The notes under the pieces are model-generated. The model was not told where the DNA came from. It did no database searches and worked only from the letters and a program-made list of their open reading frames with translations. Below, one piece after another: positions 8,460 to 17,004 of a stretch of 64,000 nucleotides of DNA (positions are counted from its first letter, which is position 1; each line of letters opens with the position of its first letter). A program made the position numbers and the translations under genes. This DNA comes from Bog-756 sp963778165 (lineage in GTDB: Bacteria > Actinomycetota > Acidimicrobiia > Acidimicrobiales > RAAP-2): assembly GCA_963778165.1 (NCBI GenBank), contig CAVZTE010000005.1, forward strand, positions 310,001 through 374,000, given 5' to 3'.

Positions 8460-9677
8460 TCAGTCGACCAACGCCTGGTACACCAGGGCTCGAAGCTGGG
8501 GCCGGAACGGATAGGACACCGAAGGAAGCAACTGGGTCATGAACACCACAGCCAGGTCTTCGACCGGGTCGACCCAGAACGCCGTGCTGGCCGCTCCACC
8601 CCAGTAGTACTCACCGGCGGAGCCAGCCGTTCCCGTGGCGGCCGGTCCCTGACCGACGGCGAATCCCAGGCCGAAGCCGGTACCTTCGAAATCGGCCTCG
8701 CCGAATCCCCCGCTGGCGAAGCGGGCCAGGTCGCCGTCTCCGGGGAGATGGTTGCAGGTCATGAGCTCGAGGGTCTTGCGGCCGATGATCCGGCGTCCGT
8801 CGAGCTCTCCTCTCCCGACCAGGCTCTGGCAGAACCGGAGGTAGTCGAGTGTGGTCGACACCAGACCTCCGGCACCGGAGAGGTAGGAGCGTTGACGTCG
8901 GTAGGTGCTGTGCTCGGGATCCTCCATCAGCACGGGTGGCCCGCCCCGCCGGTACCGGTAGCAGGCCGCAAACCGGTCCACCGAGGCATCGGGGACGGAG
9001 AAGCCGGTGTCGACCATTCCCAAGGGCTCGAAGATGTGAGCCTGGAGATAGCGGTCGAACGGCTCCCCCGAGAGGATCTCCACCAGTCGGGCGCAGATGT
9101 CGGTGGAGAGCCCGTAGCTCCATCGGGTGCCCGGTTGGAACTTGAGGGGGTAGCCGGCCAGCAGCGTGCACACCCGTTCCAGGGTCATGCCGTGTCGGGC
9201 CTCGTGCACGGCGGCGGCGAAGTCGTCGTCGGTGGGATGGCCGGGCACCAGGCTGCCGGCCAGCCCGGTCATGTGGGTCAGGGCATCGCGCACGTTCATC
9301 GGCCGTACCGGGTCGATCCTCCGTATGGATCCGTCCGCCTCGAACTCCCCCACCGAGAGGTCCCGCCACTCCTCGATATAGCGGTGAATGGGATCGTTGA
9401 GTTGGAACAGTCCCTGTTCGTACAGTTGCATCAGGGCTATCGAGGTGAGCGGCTTGGTCATGGAGTAGATCCGCCAGATGGTGTCGTCCTCGACAGGCTT
9501 GGACCGTTCCCGGTCCATCAGCCCCAGCGATCGCCAGTAGGCCAGACTGCCCCGGCGAACCACTGCTATCTGGCACCCGGCGATCTTCCCGGTGGCCACA
9601 TACCGCTGGTCGAAGTGCTCGGTGATCCGTTCGAGCCTCTCGGCGTCGAATCCGGCCCCATCGGGATCGACCTTCAC
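8460..9677 (-). CDS. Serine hydrolase, class C beta-lactamase/EstB family
   Basis: A 405-residue penicillin-binding-protein-fold hydrolase. The SxxK motif is SMTK (residues 72-75) and the second motif is the YGL within RWSYGLSTD. A Gly-rich WGGAAST near the C-terminus stands for the KTG box. There is no signal peptide, which fits cytoplasmic EstB-type esterases better than a secreted beta-lactamase. The next gene on the same strand, an SDR, ends 13 bases upstream, so the SDR and this hydrolase are probably co-transcribed. Substrate unknown; short-chain ester hydrolysis is the safest call. Confidence 0.88.
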   Translation of the reverse strand: MKVDPDGAGFDAERLERITEHFDQRYVATGKIAGCQIAVVRRGSLAYWRSLGLMDRERSKPVEDDTIWRIYSMTKPLTSIALMQLYEQGLFQLNDPIHRYIEEWRDLSVGEFEADGSIRRIDPVRPMNVRDALTHMTGLAGSLVPGHPTDDDFAAAVHEARHGMTLERVCTLLAGYPLKFQPGTRWSYGLSTDICARLVEILSGEPFDRYLQAHIFEPLGMVDTGFSVPDASVDRFAACYRYRRGGPPVLMEDPEHSTYRRQRSYLSGAGGLVSTTLDYLRFCQSLVGRGELDGRRIIGRKTLELMTCNHLPGDGDLARFASGGFGEADFEGTGFGLGFAVGQGPAATGTAGSAGEYYWGGAASTAFWVDPVEDLAVVFMTQLLPSVSYPFRPQLRALVYQALVD

Positions 9678-9690
9678 GAAGTCGGGCCGT

Positions 9691-10638
9691 TCACGAGTCC
9701 CGCCGTCCCGACATGTTGGCGTTGGGTGCCGAGCGGGCCACCAGTCCCGGGATGACCTCGCCGAGCTCGGCGGTCTCCCAGCGGTCGTCCTTGCTCACTC
9801 CGGGGCCGGCCACCCATCCCTCGGCCACACTGATATGGCCGCCATAGACGTTGAAGACCCGGCCGGTGATGGCGGCGGCATCGGCGCTGGCCAACCAGAC
9901 CACCAGGGGGGCGATGTTGTCGGGATCGTTGGGATCGAACTGGTCTGGTTTGCGCTCCGGTTGACCCTCACCGAAGCCCAGGTTCTCGGTCATCCGGGTC
10001 AGGGCGGCGGGCGCGATGGCGTTGGCCGTGACCCCGTACCGGGCCAGTTCCATGGAGGCAATCACCGTCATCGAGGCGATGCCGGCCTTGGCCGCTCCGT
10101 AGTTGGTCTGCCCCACATTGCCGTACAACCCCGACGGGGAGGTGGTGTTGATGATGCGGGCGTCGTTGGTCTCACCGGCCTTGACCCGGTCCCGCCAGTA
10201 CTCAGAGGCCCACCGCATGGGGGCGAAGGTGCCGCGCAGGTGGACCCGGATGACGGCGTCAAACTCGGAGTCGGTCATGTTGACCAGCATCCGGTCCCGC
10301 AGGATTCCGGCGTTGTTGACCAGCACGTCGAGACCGCCGAAGGCCGTCACGGCGGTGTCGATCAGCCGCTTGGCCCCGTCCCAGTCGCTGACGTCGTCCC
10401 CGTTGGCCACCGCCTCGGCCCCGAAGCCCCGGATCTCCTCGACCACCTCGCCGGCCGGTCCCTCCGAGGAACCGGTGCCGTCGACCTCGGCCCCGAGGTC
10501 GTTGACCACCACTTTGGCCCCCTGCCGGGCGAATTCAATGGCGTGGCCCCGGCCGATGCCCCGGCCGGCCCCGGTGACGATGACCACTCTTCCCTCGCGA
10601 AATTCCAGCCATGGCTGCTCCTTATTCCCCCGAACCAC
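9691..10638 (-). CDS. SDR-family oxidoreductase (hydroxyacyl-CoA dehydrogenase type)
   Basis: NAD(P)-dependent short-chain dehydrogenase, 315 residues. TGAGRGIGRGHA is the nucleotide-binding motif, NNAG follows, and the catalytic region holds Ser and Tyr-Gly-Ala-Ala-Lys (YGAAK). The extended C-terminus (VFNVYGGHISVAEGW) matches actinobacterial SDRs related to the peroxisomal multifunctional hydroxyacyl-CoA dehydrogenase and found with fatty-acid or steroid catabolism genes. The start is uncertain. I use the GTG at 10636-10638, preceded by AAGGGAG at good distance; a CTG at 10608 behind AAGGAG is the alternative. It follows an acyl-CoA dehydrogenase on the same strand, supporting a beta-oxidation role. 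Confidence 0.85.
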   Translation of the reverse strand: MVRGNKEQPWLEFREGRVVIVTGAGRGIGRGHAIEFARQGAKVVVNDLGAEVDGTGSSEGPAGEVVEEIRGFGAEAVANGDDVSDWDGAKRLIDTAVTAFGGLDVLVNNAGILRDRMLVNMTDSEFDAVIRVHLRGTFAPMRWASEYWRDRVKAGETNDARIINTTSPSGLYGNVGQTNYGAAKAGIASMTVIASMELARYGVTANAIAPAALTRMTENLGFGEGQPERKPDQFDPNDPDNIAPLVVWLASADAAAITGRVFNVYGGHISVAEGWVAGPGVSKDDRWETAELGEVIPGLVARSAPNANMSGRRDS

Positions 10639-10729
10639 GGTCCGGCTCCCTTGACGACTGCCGCGACGGTAGTGCCATGACCGGCTCCGGCGTGGCTCGC
10701 TCCCTCGTGACCAGGACCTGGACCCGTGC

Positions 10730-12133
10730 TCAGGTGTTTTTGGCCAGGTCCGAAAAGGGCGTGGCCCGGTCCACCCCGGGCTCCTTGGGCAGCCCGAGGA
10801 CCCGTTCGCCGATGATGTTGCGTTGGATCTGGTCGGTCCCCCCGTAGATGGATGGCGCCGGTGACAGCAGGGCCAGCTCGGTGACCATGGTGTTGAGGGG
10901 CTTGCCGGTCGCTTCGACCAGGCGTTGCCGGCTGTCCTCGTCGTAGGCATGGAGCATCCCGCCGGCCCCGATGATGCGTAGCCCCAGATCGCGGGTGAGC
11001 CGGACGATCTGGCTCATCGAGAGTTTGGCGATGTTGGGCATGCCGGGTATGTCCGAGCCGGACTCTTTGACCGCCTTGAGGCGCAGCGAGTTGAAACGGC
11101 CCAGCTCGGCCAAGGTGTGGAGACGGGCCAGATCCTGTCGCACCGTGGGATCGGCTGAGGCCCCGGTGTCCCGGGCCAACGTGGTCAGCAGCTGCGACCC
11201 GGCCGACATCAGGGACAAGACGCCGGACTCGCCGTCACCGGCCGCGCTGCTCTCGCCCCTACCCTTTGAGCCCTTCGGGCCCGCACCGTTCGAGCCCGCC
11301 CTCTTGGAGCCCGAGCGGCGGCCAGCCGGTCCCGCGAAGTCGCCGGCCCGGCGGTCGAGGTATCCGGCCACGGTACCGGGGAGGGCTCCGGTTCCCATGG
11401 GGGACCCCGCTCCCGCTCCGAGTCCTGCACGCTCGTTCATGAGCGTGGTGTTGGCCACGGCCCATCCGTGGTTCACACCGCCGATCACGGCGTCGTCGCC
11501 CACCCGGGCATCGGTCAGGAAGACCTCGTTGAAGAGGGCCCGACCGGTCATCTCCCGGAGGGGGCGGACCTCGACCCCACCCTGGTGCATCGGAAAGGCG
11601 AAGTAGGTGATGCCTTGGTGCTTGGGCACATCAGGGTCGGTGCGGGCCAACAACATGCCCAGGTCCGCGTACTGGCCGCCCGACGTCCAGACCTTCTGAC
11701 CGTTGATCATCCACTCGTCCCCGTCTTTCACCGCCCGGGTCTGCAGTCCGGCCAGATCGGAACCGGCTGACGGCTCACTGAACAACTGACACCAGGCCTG
11801 TCGACCGGTCACGATGTCGCCCACGTACCGGTCGATCTGCTCGCGGCTTCCGTGGCTGGCGATGGTGGGTGCGGCCAGCAACAGCCCGAGCCCCGCCGGT
11901 GCCCCCAGGGCGCCCGAGGCCGCGATCCTCTGCTGCACCCGGAGGCCATCGGCCCGTGGGAGGCCCCGCCCGAAGGACCCTTCGGGGAGGGTCGGAGCCG
12001 ACCACCCGGCCAGACCCAGGCGCTCCCACCACTCCCCCACGGTGAGGTCCGGGTCCCAGTTGTCGGCGAGCCACCCGTCGAGCTCGTCGAGTAGCGGATC
12101 CTTGGCTTCGACCACCTGTGCAGTGCTGCTCAC
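10730..12133 (-). CDS. Acyl-CoA dehydrogenase with low-complexity insertion
   Basis: FAD-dependent acyl-CoA dehydrogenase, 467 residues, catalysing alpha,beta-desaturation of an acyl-CoA. Family signatures are CQLFSEPSAGSDLAGLQT, NGQKVWTSGGQYAD and the C-terminal IYGGTDQIQRNIIGERVLGL. The GTG start at 12131-12133 has GGAG five bases upstream. A Gly/Ser/Lys-rich insertion (about residues 260-300, including GSKRAGSNGAGPKGSKGRG) interrupts the fold where relatives are more compact and probably forms a loop. The base Glu is not obvious at the common position, as in FadE-type enzymes that act in heteromers. It lies 91 bases upstream of the SDR and is divergent from a second SDR. Confidence 0.9.
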   Translation of the reverse strand: MSSTAQVVEAKDPLLDELDGWLADNWDPDLTVGEWWERLGLAGWSAPTLPEGSFGRGLPRADGLRVQQRIAASGALGAPAGLGLLLAAPTIASHGSREQIDRYVGDIVTGRQAWCQLFSEPSAGSDLAGLQTRAVKDGDEWMINGQKVWTSGGQYADLGMLLARTDPDVPKHQGITYFAFPMHQGGVEVRPLREMTGRALFNEVFLTDARVGDDAVIGGVNHGWAVANTTLMNERAGLGAGAGSPMGTGALPGTVAGYLDRRAGDFAGPAGRRSGSKRAGSNGAGPKGSKGRGESSAAGDGESGVLSLMSAGSQLLTTLARDTGASADPTVRQDLARLHTLAELGRFNSLRLKAVKESGSDIPGMPNIAKLSMSQIVRLTRDLGLRIIGAGGMLHAYDEDSRQRLVEATGKPLNTMVTELALLSPAPSIYGGTDQIQRNIIGERVLGLPKEPGVDRATPFSDLAKNT

Positions 12134-12312
12134 CTTGACTCCACTTTCCGGTCGGGGCCTGCCAGGCGGGGATGATCGAGGTACGGCGTCCCCTCGCCGC
12201 GGCCTCTGGGCGACCCGACGGTACCATCTGACCTGCCTGATGTGCCCCGCCTCGGGGACCTGGGCTGTCCGCCGTGACCGCCGTGCCGACGCCGGCGGAG
12301 TTGAGGAGCACC

Positions 12313-13170
12313 ATGAGTTCACAGCGCCCCAGCGACGTCGCTCCGATCGACGACTGGAACCGGCTGTTGGAAGGACGGGTGGCCGTGGTGACGGGCGCCG
12401 GTGATGGAATCGGTGCCGCCATCGCCACCCTGTTCGCGGCCCACGGCGCCCTGGTCGAGATGGCCGAGGTGGACGCCGAACGCGCCGCTGGCACCCTCGG
12501 TGCCATCACCGATGCCGGTGGAACGGCCCGGGCCCACCTGGTTGACGTGACCTCGCCAGCCGATGTCGAACGACTGGCCGACGCCGTGCTGTCCCATCAC
12601 GGCCACGTCGACGTCCTGGTCAACAACGTCGGTGACTACCGGCCCTCGGTGCGCTTCGAGCGGTCGACTCCAGAGTCGTGGCACGCCATGTACACCATCA
12701 ACCTGTTCCACATGTTGGCCACGACCCGGTCCTTCCTGCCCGGCATGACCGCTCGGGGCCGCGGAGCGATCGTCAACCTCCACTCGGTGGAGGGGCTCCG
12801 TGGCTTTCCGGGTGATCCGGTCTACGCCGCCATGAAGGCGGCTGCGGCCCACTTCACCACCAGCCTGGCCGTCTCCGTGGGCCGGAGCGGGGTCCGGGTC
12901 AACGGGATCGGGCCCGACCTCACCCAGACACCCCAGGTCGACTACCTGTCCGGCCCCCCTGAGGACCAGGAGCTGTGGCCGTCATGGGCCCCGGTGGGAC
13001 GGGTCGGTTGGCCGGAGGACCAGGCCCGGGTGGCTCTGTTCCTGGCCTCGGACCTGTCGGGTTACGTGACCGGCCACAACATCCCGGTGGACGGGGGGAC
13101 CAGGGCTGCCGGGGGCTGGTTCTACTCCCCCCGGGCCGGGAGGTTCGTCAACCGGCCGGCCGGACTCTGA
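12313..13170 (+). CDS. SDR-family oxidoreductase
   Basis: Classical short-chain dehydrogenase/reductase, 285 residues, acting on an unidentified alcohol or ketone. TGAGDGIGAA is the cofactor motif, NNVG is the usual NNAG variant, Ser in NLHSVEG and YAAMK supply the catalytic triad, and VTGHNIPVDGGT is the usual C-terminal motif. The ATG at 12313 follows GAGGAG with a four-base gap. It is divergent from the acyl-CoA dehydrogenase (180-base spacer) and belongs with the lipid-catabolism group. Confidence 0.9.
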   Translation: MSSQRPSDVAPIDDWNRLLEGRVAVVTGAGDGIGAAIATLFAAHGALVEMAEVDAERAAGTLGAITDAGGTARAHLVDVTSPADVERLADAVLSHHGHVDVLVNNVGDYRPSVRFERSTPESWHAMYTINLFHMLATTRSFLPGMTARGRGAIVNLHSVEGLRGFPGDPVYAAMKAAAAHFTTSLAVSVGRSGVRVNGIGPDLTQTPQVDYLSGPPEDQELWPSWAPVGRVGWPEDQARVALFLASDLSGYVTGHNIPVDGGTRAAGGWFYSPRAGRFVNRPAGL

Positions 13171-13197
13171 CCGCCGAGGCCGGGTCCGACCCCTGAC

Positions 13198-14157
13198 TCA
13201 CTTGATGGGCAGCTGCTTCATGACCTCGGGCGGGACCTGATCCTGGATGTGCTCCACCAACCGCTTGGAGCGGGACCTCAGCGACAGGAGTTCGGAGTAT
13301 CCCTCATCGTCCCCCTTCATCCCCGAGATCAGCGGCGAGTGGGCCACGGAGACCGCACCCACGAACATGATCAGCAGCGACAACGCCTCCAACGGGCCGT
13401 AGGCACCGGCCGTGCGCAGGTTGTCACCGAACAACCCGATGCCGATGGCAATGCTGGCCAGGGGATCAACCAGAACCAGGGCCGTCTGGGAGGCGGCGAT
13501 GGGCCCGGCGTGGAAGGCGTTCTGGGCCAGGAACACCGATCCCACGCCACAGACGGCCAGCCCGTAGGTCTGCCAGTGGACGAACATCTGGGTCCAGTCC
13601 GCCGTGACGAAGTCACCCACCGTCTTGATCAGCGACGCGGTGAAGGCGAACCCGATGGCCCCCGCCGTCCCGAACATGGCCGCCCGCCACCAACGGGGGC
13701 CGCGGAGGGCCAGAATCACGGCCAGCACGACCAGGCCGGCGCAGACCGAACCGGCCACCAGCCAGCCGAGGTTCGACGGGCTCAAGTTGCCTCCCCCCGG
13801 TTGAGCGAAGGCCAGGAACCCGGCCAGGCCGCCCGCCGCCGCCACGCACCCGATCCACTCCCGGAGGCCGATCCTGAACCGGAACCAGGTGGCCAGTAGC
13901 AGGACCAGGAACAAGAGCTCGGTGGTGAGTATGGGTTGAACCTGGCTGAGGTCACCGAGGTGGAGGGCCACGGCCTGGGCCACAAACGAGCCCACCATGA
14001 CCACGAATCCCAGCAGCCACACTCCCCGTTTGAGGGCGTGGGTCATGAGACTCAGCTTCAACGTCGTGTCCGCCGGGGCGTCCTCCACCCCCATGCGCTG
14101 AAGGAGGCTGGTCAGCGCATTGGCAAAGGCACTGAAGGTAGCCAGCAGGTAGACCAT
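13198..14157 (-). CDS. DMT-superfamily (EamA-like) membrane transporter
   Basis: Integral membrane protein of 319 residues with about ten hydrophobic helices and no N-terminal signal. The repeated half-structure, VALHLGDLSQVQPILTTELL and SQTALVLVDPLASIAIGIGL are typical of drug/metabolite-transporter proteins. The C-terminus is a charged cytoplasmic tail. Substrate unknown. It converges on the SDR gene with a 27-base gap that holds no evident terminator. Confidence 0.82.
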   Translation of the reverse strand: MVYLLATFSAFANALTSLLQRMGVEDAPADTTLKLSLMTHALKRGVWLLGFVVMVGSFVAQAVALHLGDLSQVQPILTTELLFLVLLLATWFRFRIGLREWIGCVAAAGGLAGFLAFAQPGGGNLSPSNLGWLVAGSVCAGLVVLAVILALRGPRWWRAAMFGTAGAIGFAFTASLIKTVGDFVTADWTQMFVHWQTYGLAVCGVGSVFLAQNAFHAGPIAASQTALVLVDPLASIAIGIGLFGDNLRTAGAYGPLEALSLLIMFVGAVSVAHSPLISGMKGDDEGYSELLSLRSRSKRLVEHIQDQVPPEVMKQLPIK

Positions 14158-14570
14158 CAGCCGGCCCGGCCTGTCGCTGGGCCGGCCGGAGCGGCCAGCT
14201 GAGGCAAGAAGTGCTCCGTCATCTGCTGATCAACATCGGCGATCTGCCGGTCCGGGGCTCGGCTCACGGGGCAGTGACACCGGTCTTTGTGAACGAATTC
14301 ACGAAAGCAACAGCGCCCAGGGCCACCGTTGTCCTGGTCCGAAGAGCCAACGCCTCGAACTCATGGGTTAGATCCATGTCGCCTCGCTCAAGCCTGTGGT
14401 TTTGCTGGCAGCACAAGGCTATAGGCCGACAGGCCCAGGCCATGCAACCGGCATGGGACGGTTGCGACCGCCGATCGCGTCCCCGAACTCTGGGGAACCG
14501 GTTTCGTGTTCACAGGATCCCCCAAGGAGTCCCCCATCCTCCTCCAAGGTCCGAGGAGGACAGTGACACC
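14158..14570. other. Intergenic region upstream of the histidine phosphatase gene
   Basis: A 413-base divergent spacer, long for this window. It contains the small palindrome GTGAA-CGAA-TTCAC near 14289 and several short GC-rich inverted repeats. I looked for a riboswitch, in particular the c-di-AMP type, and found no convincing core. No gene is supported here. Confidence 0.4.
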
Positions 14571-15314
14571 ATGATCGTCCGACACCGTGGTCAGCGAGTG
14601 ATGTGGCTGGTCCGTCACGCTGAGACCAACTGGAACAATCTGGGGTGGGCCCAGGGGCAGGCCACCGGGGCCCGGCTGACCTACCGAGGGCGACGACAGG
14701 CTCTCCGACTGGCCGCGCTGCTGGAAGCCAAGGACATCACCGCCATCTACTCGAGTGATCTACCCCGGGCCCTCGACACCGCTTCCACCATCGCCGACCG
14801 TTTGGGGCACCAGGTCATGGTGGACCCCCGGCTGCGGGAGCGGTCGCTGGGCGACGCGGAGGGATCCTGTGGCGCAAGCCTGCCTTCCGACATCACCGGC
14901 ATCAGCGGTGGACGGATCACCGACGCCGGGGCCCACCCTGCCGGTGGGGAGTCGCTGGACGATCTCTACCTACGGTGCGCCGACTTCGTATCGTCGGTGG
15001 AGAGCCGAGACGATGGGGGCGACATCGTGGTCGTGGCTCATGGCGGGAGCATCCGGATGATCCGAGCCGCAGTATGGGGTTCCCGGATCACCGGCATGTC
15101 CTGGGGCAACGTGGCCAACGCCAGTATCTGTCGGGTGACCTTGCCCCTTCCGGAAGCGGCGGCCGATCAGGTCGGCGCACCTGAGGTCGGTACCGATCAG
15201 GTCGGTACGGCCCCGACGATATTGTCGACGTTGACCCCGAGTCCGGGGAGGGATCCCATGTTGTCGGCGTCCCCGAAGCTGAACACGCCGCCATCGCTCC
15301 CGATCAGGTTGTAG
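14571..15314 (+). CDS. Histidine phosphatase family protein
   Basis: Phosphoglycerate-mutase-like phosphatase of 247 residues; the substrate is unknown. The catalytic motif is VRHAETNWN, with the phospho-accepting His, and the second His lies in VVVAHGGSIRMI. YSSDLPRALDTA is the usual SSDLxRAxxTA box. The ATG at 14571 follows AGGAGG at somewhat long spacing; the ATG at 14601 (MWLVRHAE) is a possible alternative. The last 118 bases run antisense over the 3' end of the peptidase gene. The corresponding C-terminal tail has no domain character and may simply be read-through. Confidence 0.87.
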   Translation: MIVRHRGQRVMWLVRHAETNWNNLGWAQGQATGARLTYRGRRQALRLAALLEAKDITAIYSSDLPRALDTASTIADRLGHQVMVDPRLRERSLGDAEGSCGASLPSDITGISGGRITDAGAHPAGGESLDDLYLRCADFVSSVESRDDGGDIVVVAHGGSIRMIRAAVWGSRITGMSWGNVANASICRVTLPLPEAAADQVGAPEVGTDQVGTAPTILSTLTPSPGRDPMLSASPKLNTPPSLPIRL

Positions 15315-16789
15315 CCCCCACTGTCGGGAGAGACCACGATGCCCACGATGTTGTCGACGGTCACACCCATGTCGGGGAGATCGCCGAAGTTGCTGGCGTC
15401 GCCGTAGGTGGTGACCGATCCGTTGGCCCCCACCACCCAGTAGCCCCCGCCGTCGCGGGTGGCGGTGATGCCCACCGCTCCGGCTGGAGCGTTGCCGAAG
15501 TAGTGGGCGTCGCCGAAGGCGTAGACGGCGCCGTTCGACCCCACCAGCCAGTATCCGTTGTCGTCCGGGGTGGCCGCTATCCCTGAGATGTCGTCCACCG
15601 ACAGACCCAGACCCGGGAGCGAGTTCTCGAAGGGGGCGTCGAAGGTGAACACCCCGCCGTCCCGGCCCACCAGAAAGTAGCCCTGGTCGTTGAGCGTCGG
15701 CACGATGCCGACGATGTCATCCACGTGGACCCCGATGCCCGGCAGCGAGTTCTCGAAGGGGGCGTTGAAGGCGAACACCCCGCCGTCGGCTCCGACCAGG
15801 AAGTACCCGTTGTGTTGGGTCGTGGGCACCATTCCGGTGATGTCATCCACCTCGACCCCCATCCCCGGGAGCGACCCGTAGTAGCCCCCGCCGAACACGA
15901 ACACCCCGCCGTCCGAGCCCACCAGGTCGTACCCGGGCGAATTGGAGTTGTCCGACCCGGGTCCCGAGCCGGGAGGCGCCACGTAGGTCACGGTGAAGGC
16001 ATCGTTGGTGATGCCCCCGGGGTAGGCAATGACGTCCCCGGCACCGTCGGCCATCTCTACCGGGTTCAGGGTCACCGCGTCGGGTGAGGCGGCATCCATC
16101 CCCAGATCGGTGAAGGTGGCGGATCCGAAGTTGGCCAGAGTCATGACGGTGTCAGTCCGGGAAGAGGTAGGAGCTTCTTCCACCCACTCGGCCGAGGCCC
16201 GGGGTTCGACGTTGTCGAAATTGCCCGACGCCTTGTTGCCGTTGGTCAGGTCGGTGATGGTGACCGTCCACTGATTGGAGGAGTCGTAGACGATGGAGGC
16301 GCTCATCTGATCGCCTGGATCGACCGCGCCGATGGCTACCGGCCGAGCCGGGAGTATCTCGTACCAGGCGTAGTAGCCGGTCTGCCCCCCACCGCTGTCT
16401 TGAGCCGTGCCCGTCTGGATGAGCGAGTTGTTGTTCACGCCGTCGATCCCGATCCAGGTTGCGGAGCCCTGGGGCGTTGAGGATGGCTCTACGGCAGGGA
16501 CGTTCCACTTGGCGCTGATGCCGGTGAACGTGGATCCGGTGGCGACGTACCCGGACCAGTTGTACGACACCAGGCCCCCGTGGGCCCGGTGGGGGTGGTC
16601 GCCCGGAACCACCTGGAGAGGCGTCGAGTGGCTCGGCCCGGAGACCAGAGGAAGCGCGTGCGCCCACTTCGATCTGAGCGACGGTGTGTGTACCCCCGCG
16701 GCCTGAGCGGCGGTGGCCACGGCCACCGAGCTGCCGACAACGGTTACCACCGCGGCCAGCACAACTGCTGATCGCCGTAGACGTGACAT
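15197..16789 (-). CDS. Secreted eqolisin (G1)-type peptidase with surface repeat domain
   Basis: Exported glutamic peptidase of 530 residues. A signal peptide (residues 1-31, Ala-rich) precedes a G1/A4 domain (about 72-285) with NWSGYVATG, WIGIDG, the catalytic Gln in LIQTGTAQ (Q125) and the catalytic Glu in AEWVEEAP (E201). Such enzymes act at acid pH. The C-terminal half (about 290-530) consists of about six repeats of roughly 40 residues of the type GYxLVGxDGGVFxFGxA, likely a beta-propeller or surface-binding module common in Acidimicrobiia. The ATG at 16789 follows GGAGG. The repeats run to the stop, so the overlap with the convergent phosphatase gene belongs to this protein. Confidence 0.9.
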   Translation of the reverse strand: MSRLRRSAVVLAAVVTVVGSSVAVATAAQAAGVHTPSLRSKWAHALPLVSGPSHSTPLQVVPGDHPHRAHGGLVSYNWSGYVATGSTFTGISAKWNVPAVEPSSTPQGSATWIGIDGVNNNSLIQTGTAQDSGGGQTGYYAWYEILPARPVAIGAVDPGDQMSASIVYDSSNQWTVTITDLTNGNKASGNFDNVEPRASAEWVEEAPTSSRTDTVMTLANFGSATFTDLGMDAASPDAVTLNPVEMADGAGDVIAYPGGITNDAFTVTYVAPPGSGPGSDNSNSPGYDLVGSDGGVFVFGGGYYGSLPGMGVEVDDITGMVPTTQHNGYFLVGADGGVFAFNAPFENSLPGIGVHVDDIVGIVPTLNDQGYFLVGRDGGVFTFDAPFENSLPGLGLSVDDISGIAATPDDNGYWLVGSNGAVYAFGDAHYFGNAPAGAVGITATRDGGGYWVVGANGSVTTYGDASNFGDLPDMGVTVDNIVGIVVSPDSGGYNLIGSDGGVFSFGDADNMGSLPGLGVNVDNIVGAVPT

Positions 16790-17004
16790 CAGACCTCCGG
16801 ACACATCCAGTCGGCCCTGATGATGATGCGAGGCTGGCCGCTCGCCCCCCGGGGGAAGCATACGGCCGGCACGGCCCCGATTGAAAGGGCGGCTTTGGAT
16901 CTAGGGACCAGGTGGCCACCCCTGAGGGCTGAGTAGCCGCCTTACCGAACGAACGTTTGACCGGGCAAATCAGGCCTGGCATGGCCAGCTTGAGTCCGGC
17001 GGGC

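Noticed and set aside
8460..9677. Beta-lactamase conferring resistance
   Set aside because: No signal peptide, and the motifs fit EstB-type esterases; resistance cannot be claimed.
14158..14570. Possible c-di-AMP or other riboswitch upstream of the histidine phosphatase
   Set aside because: GGGGAACC-like bases are present but the rest of the conserved core and pairing could not be found.
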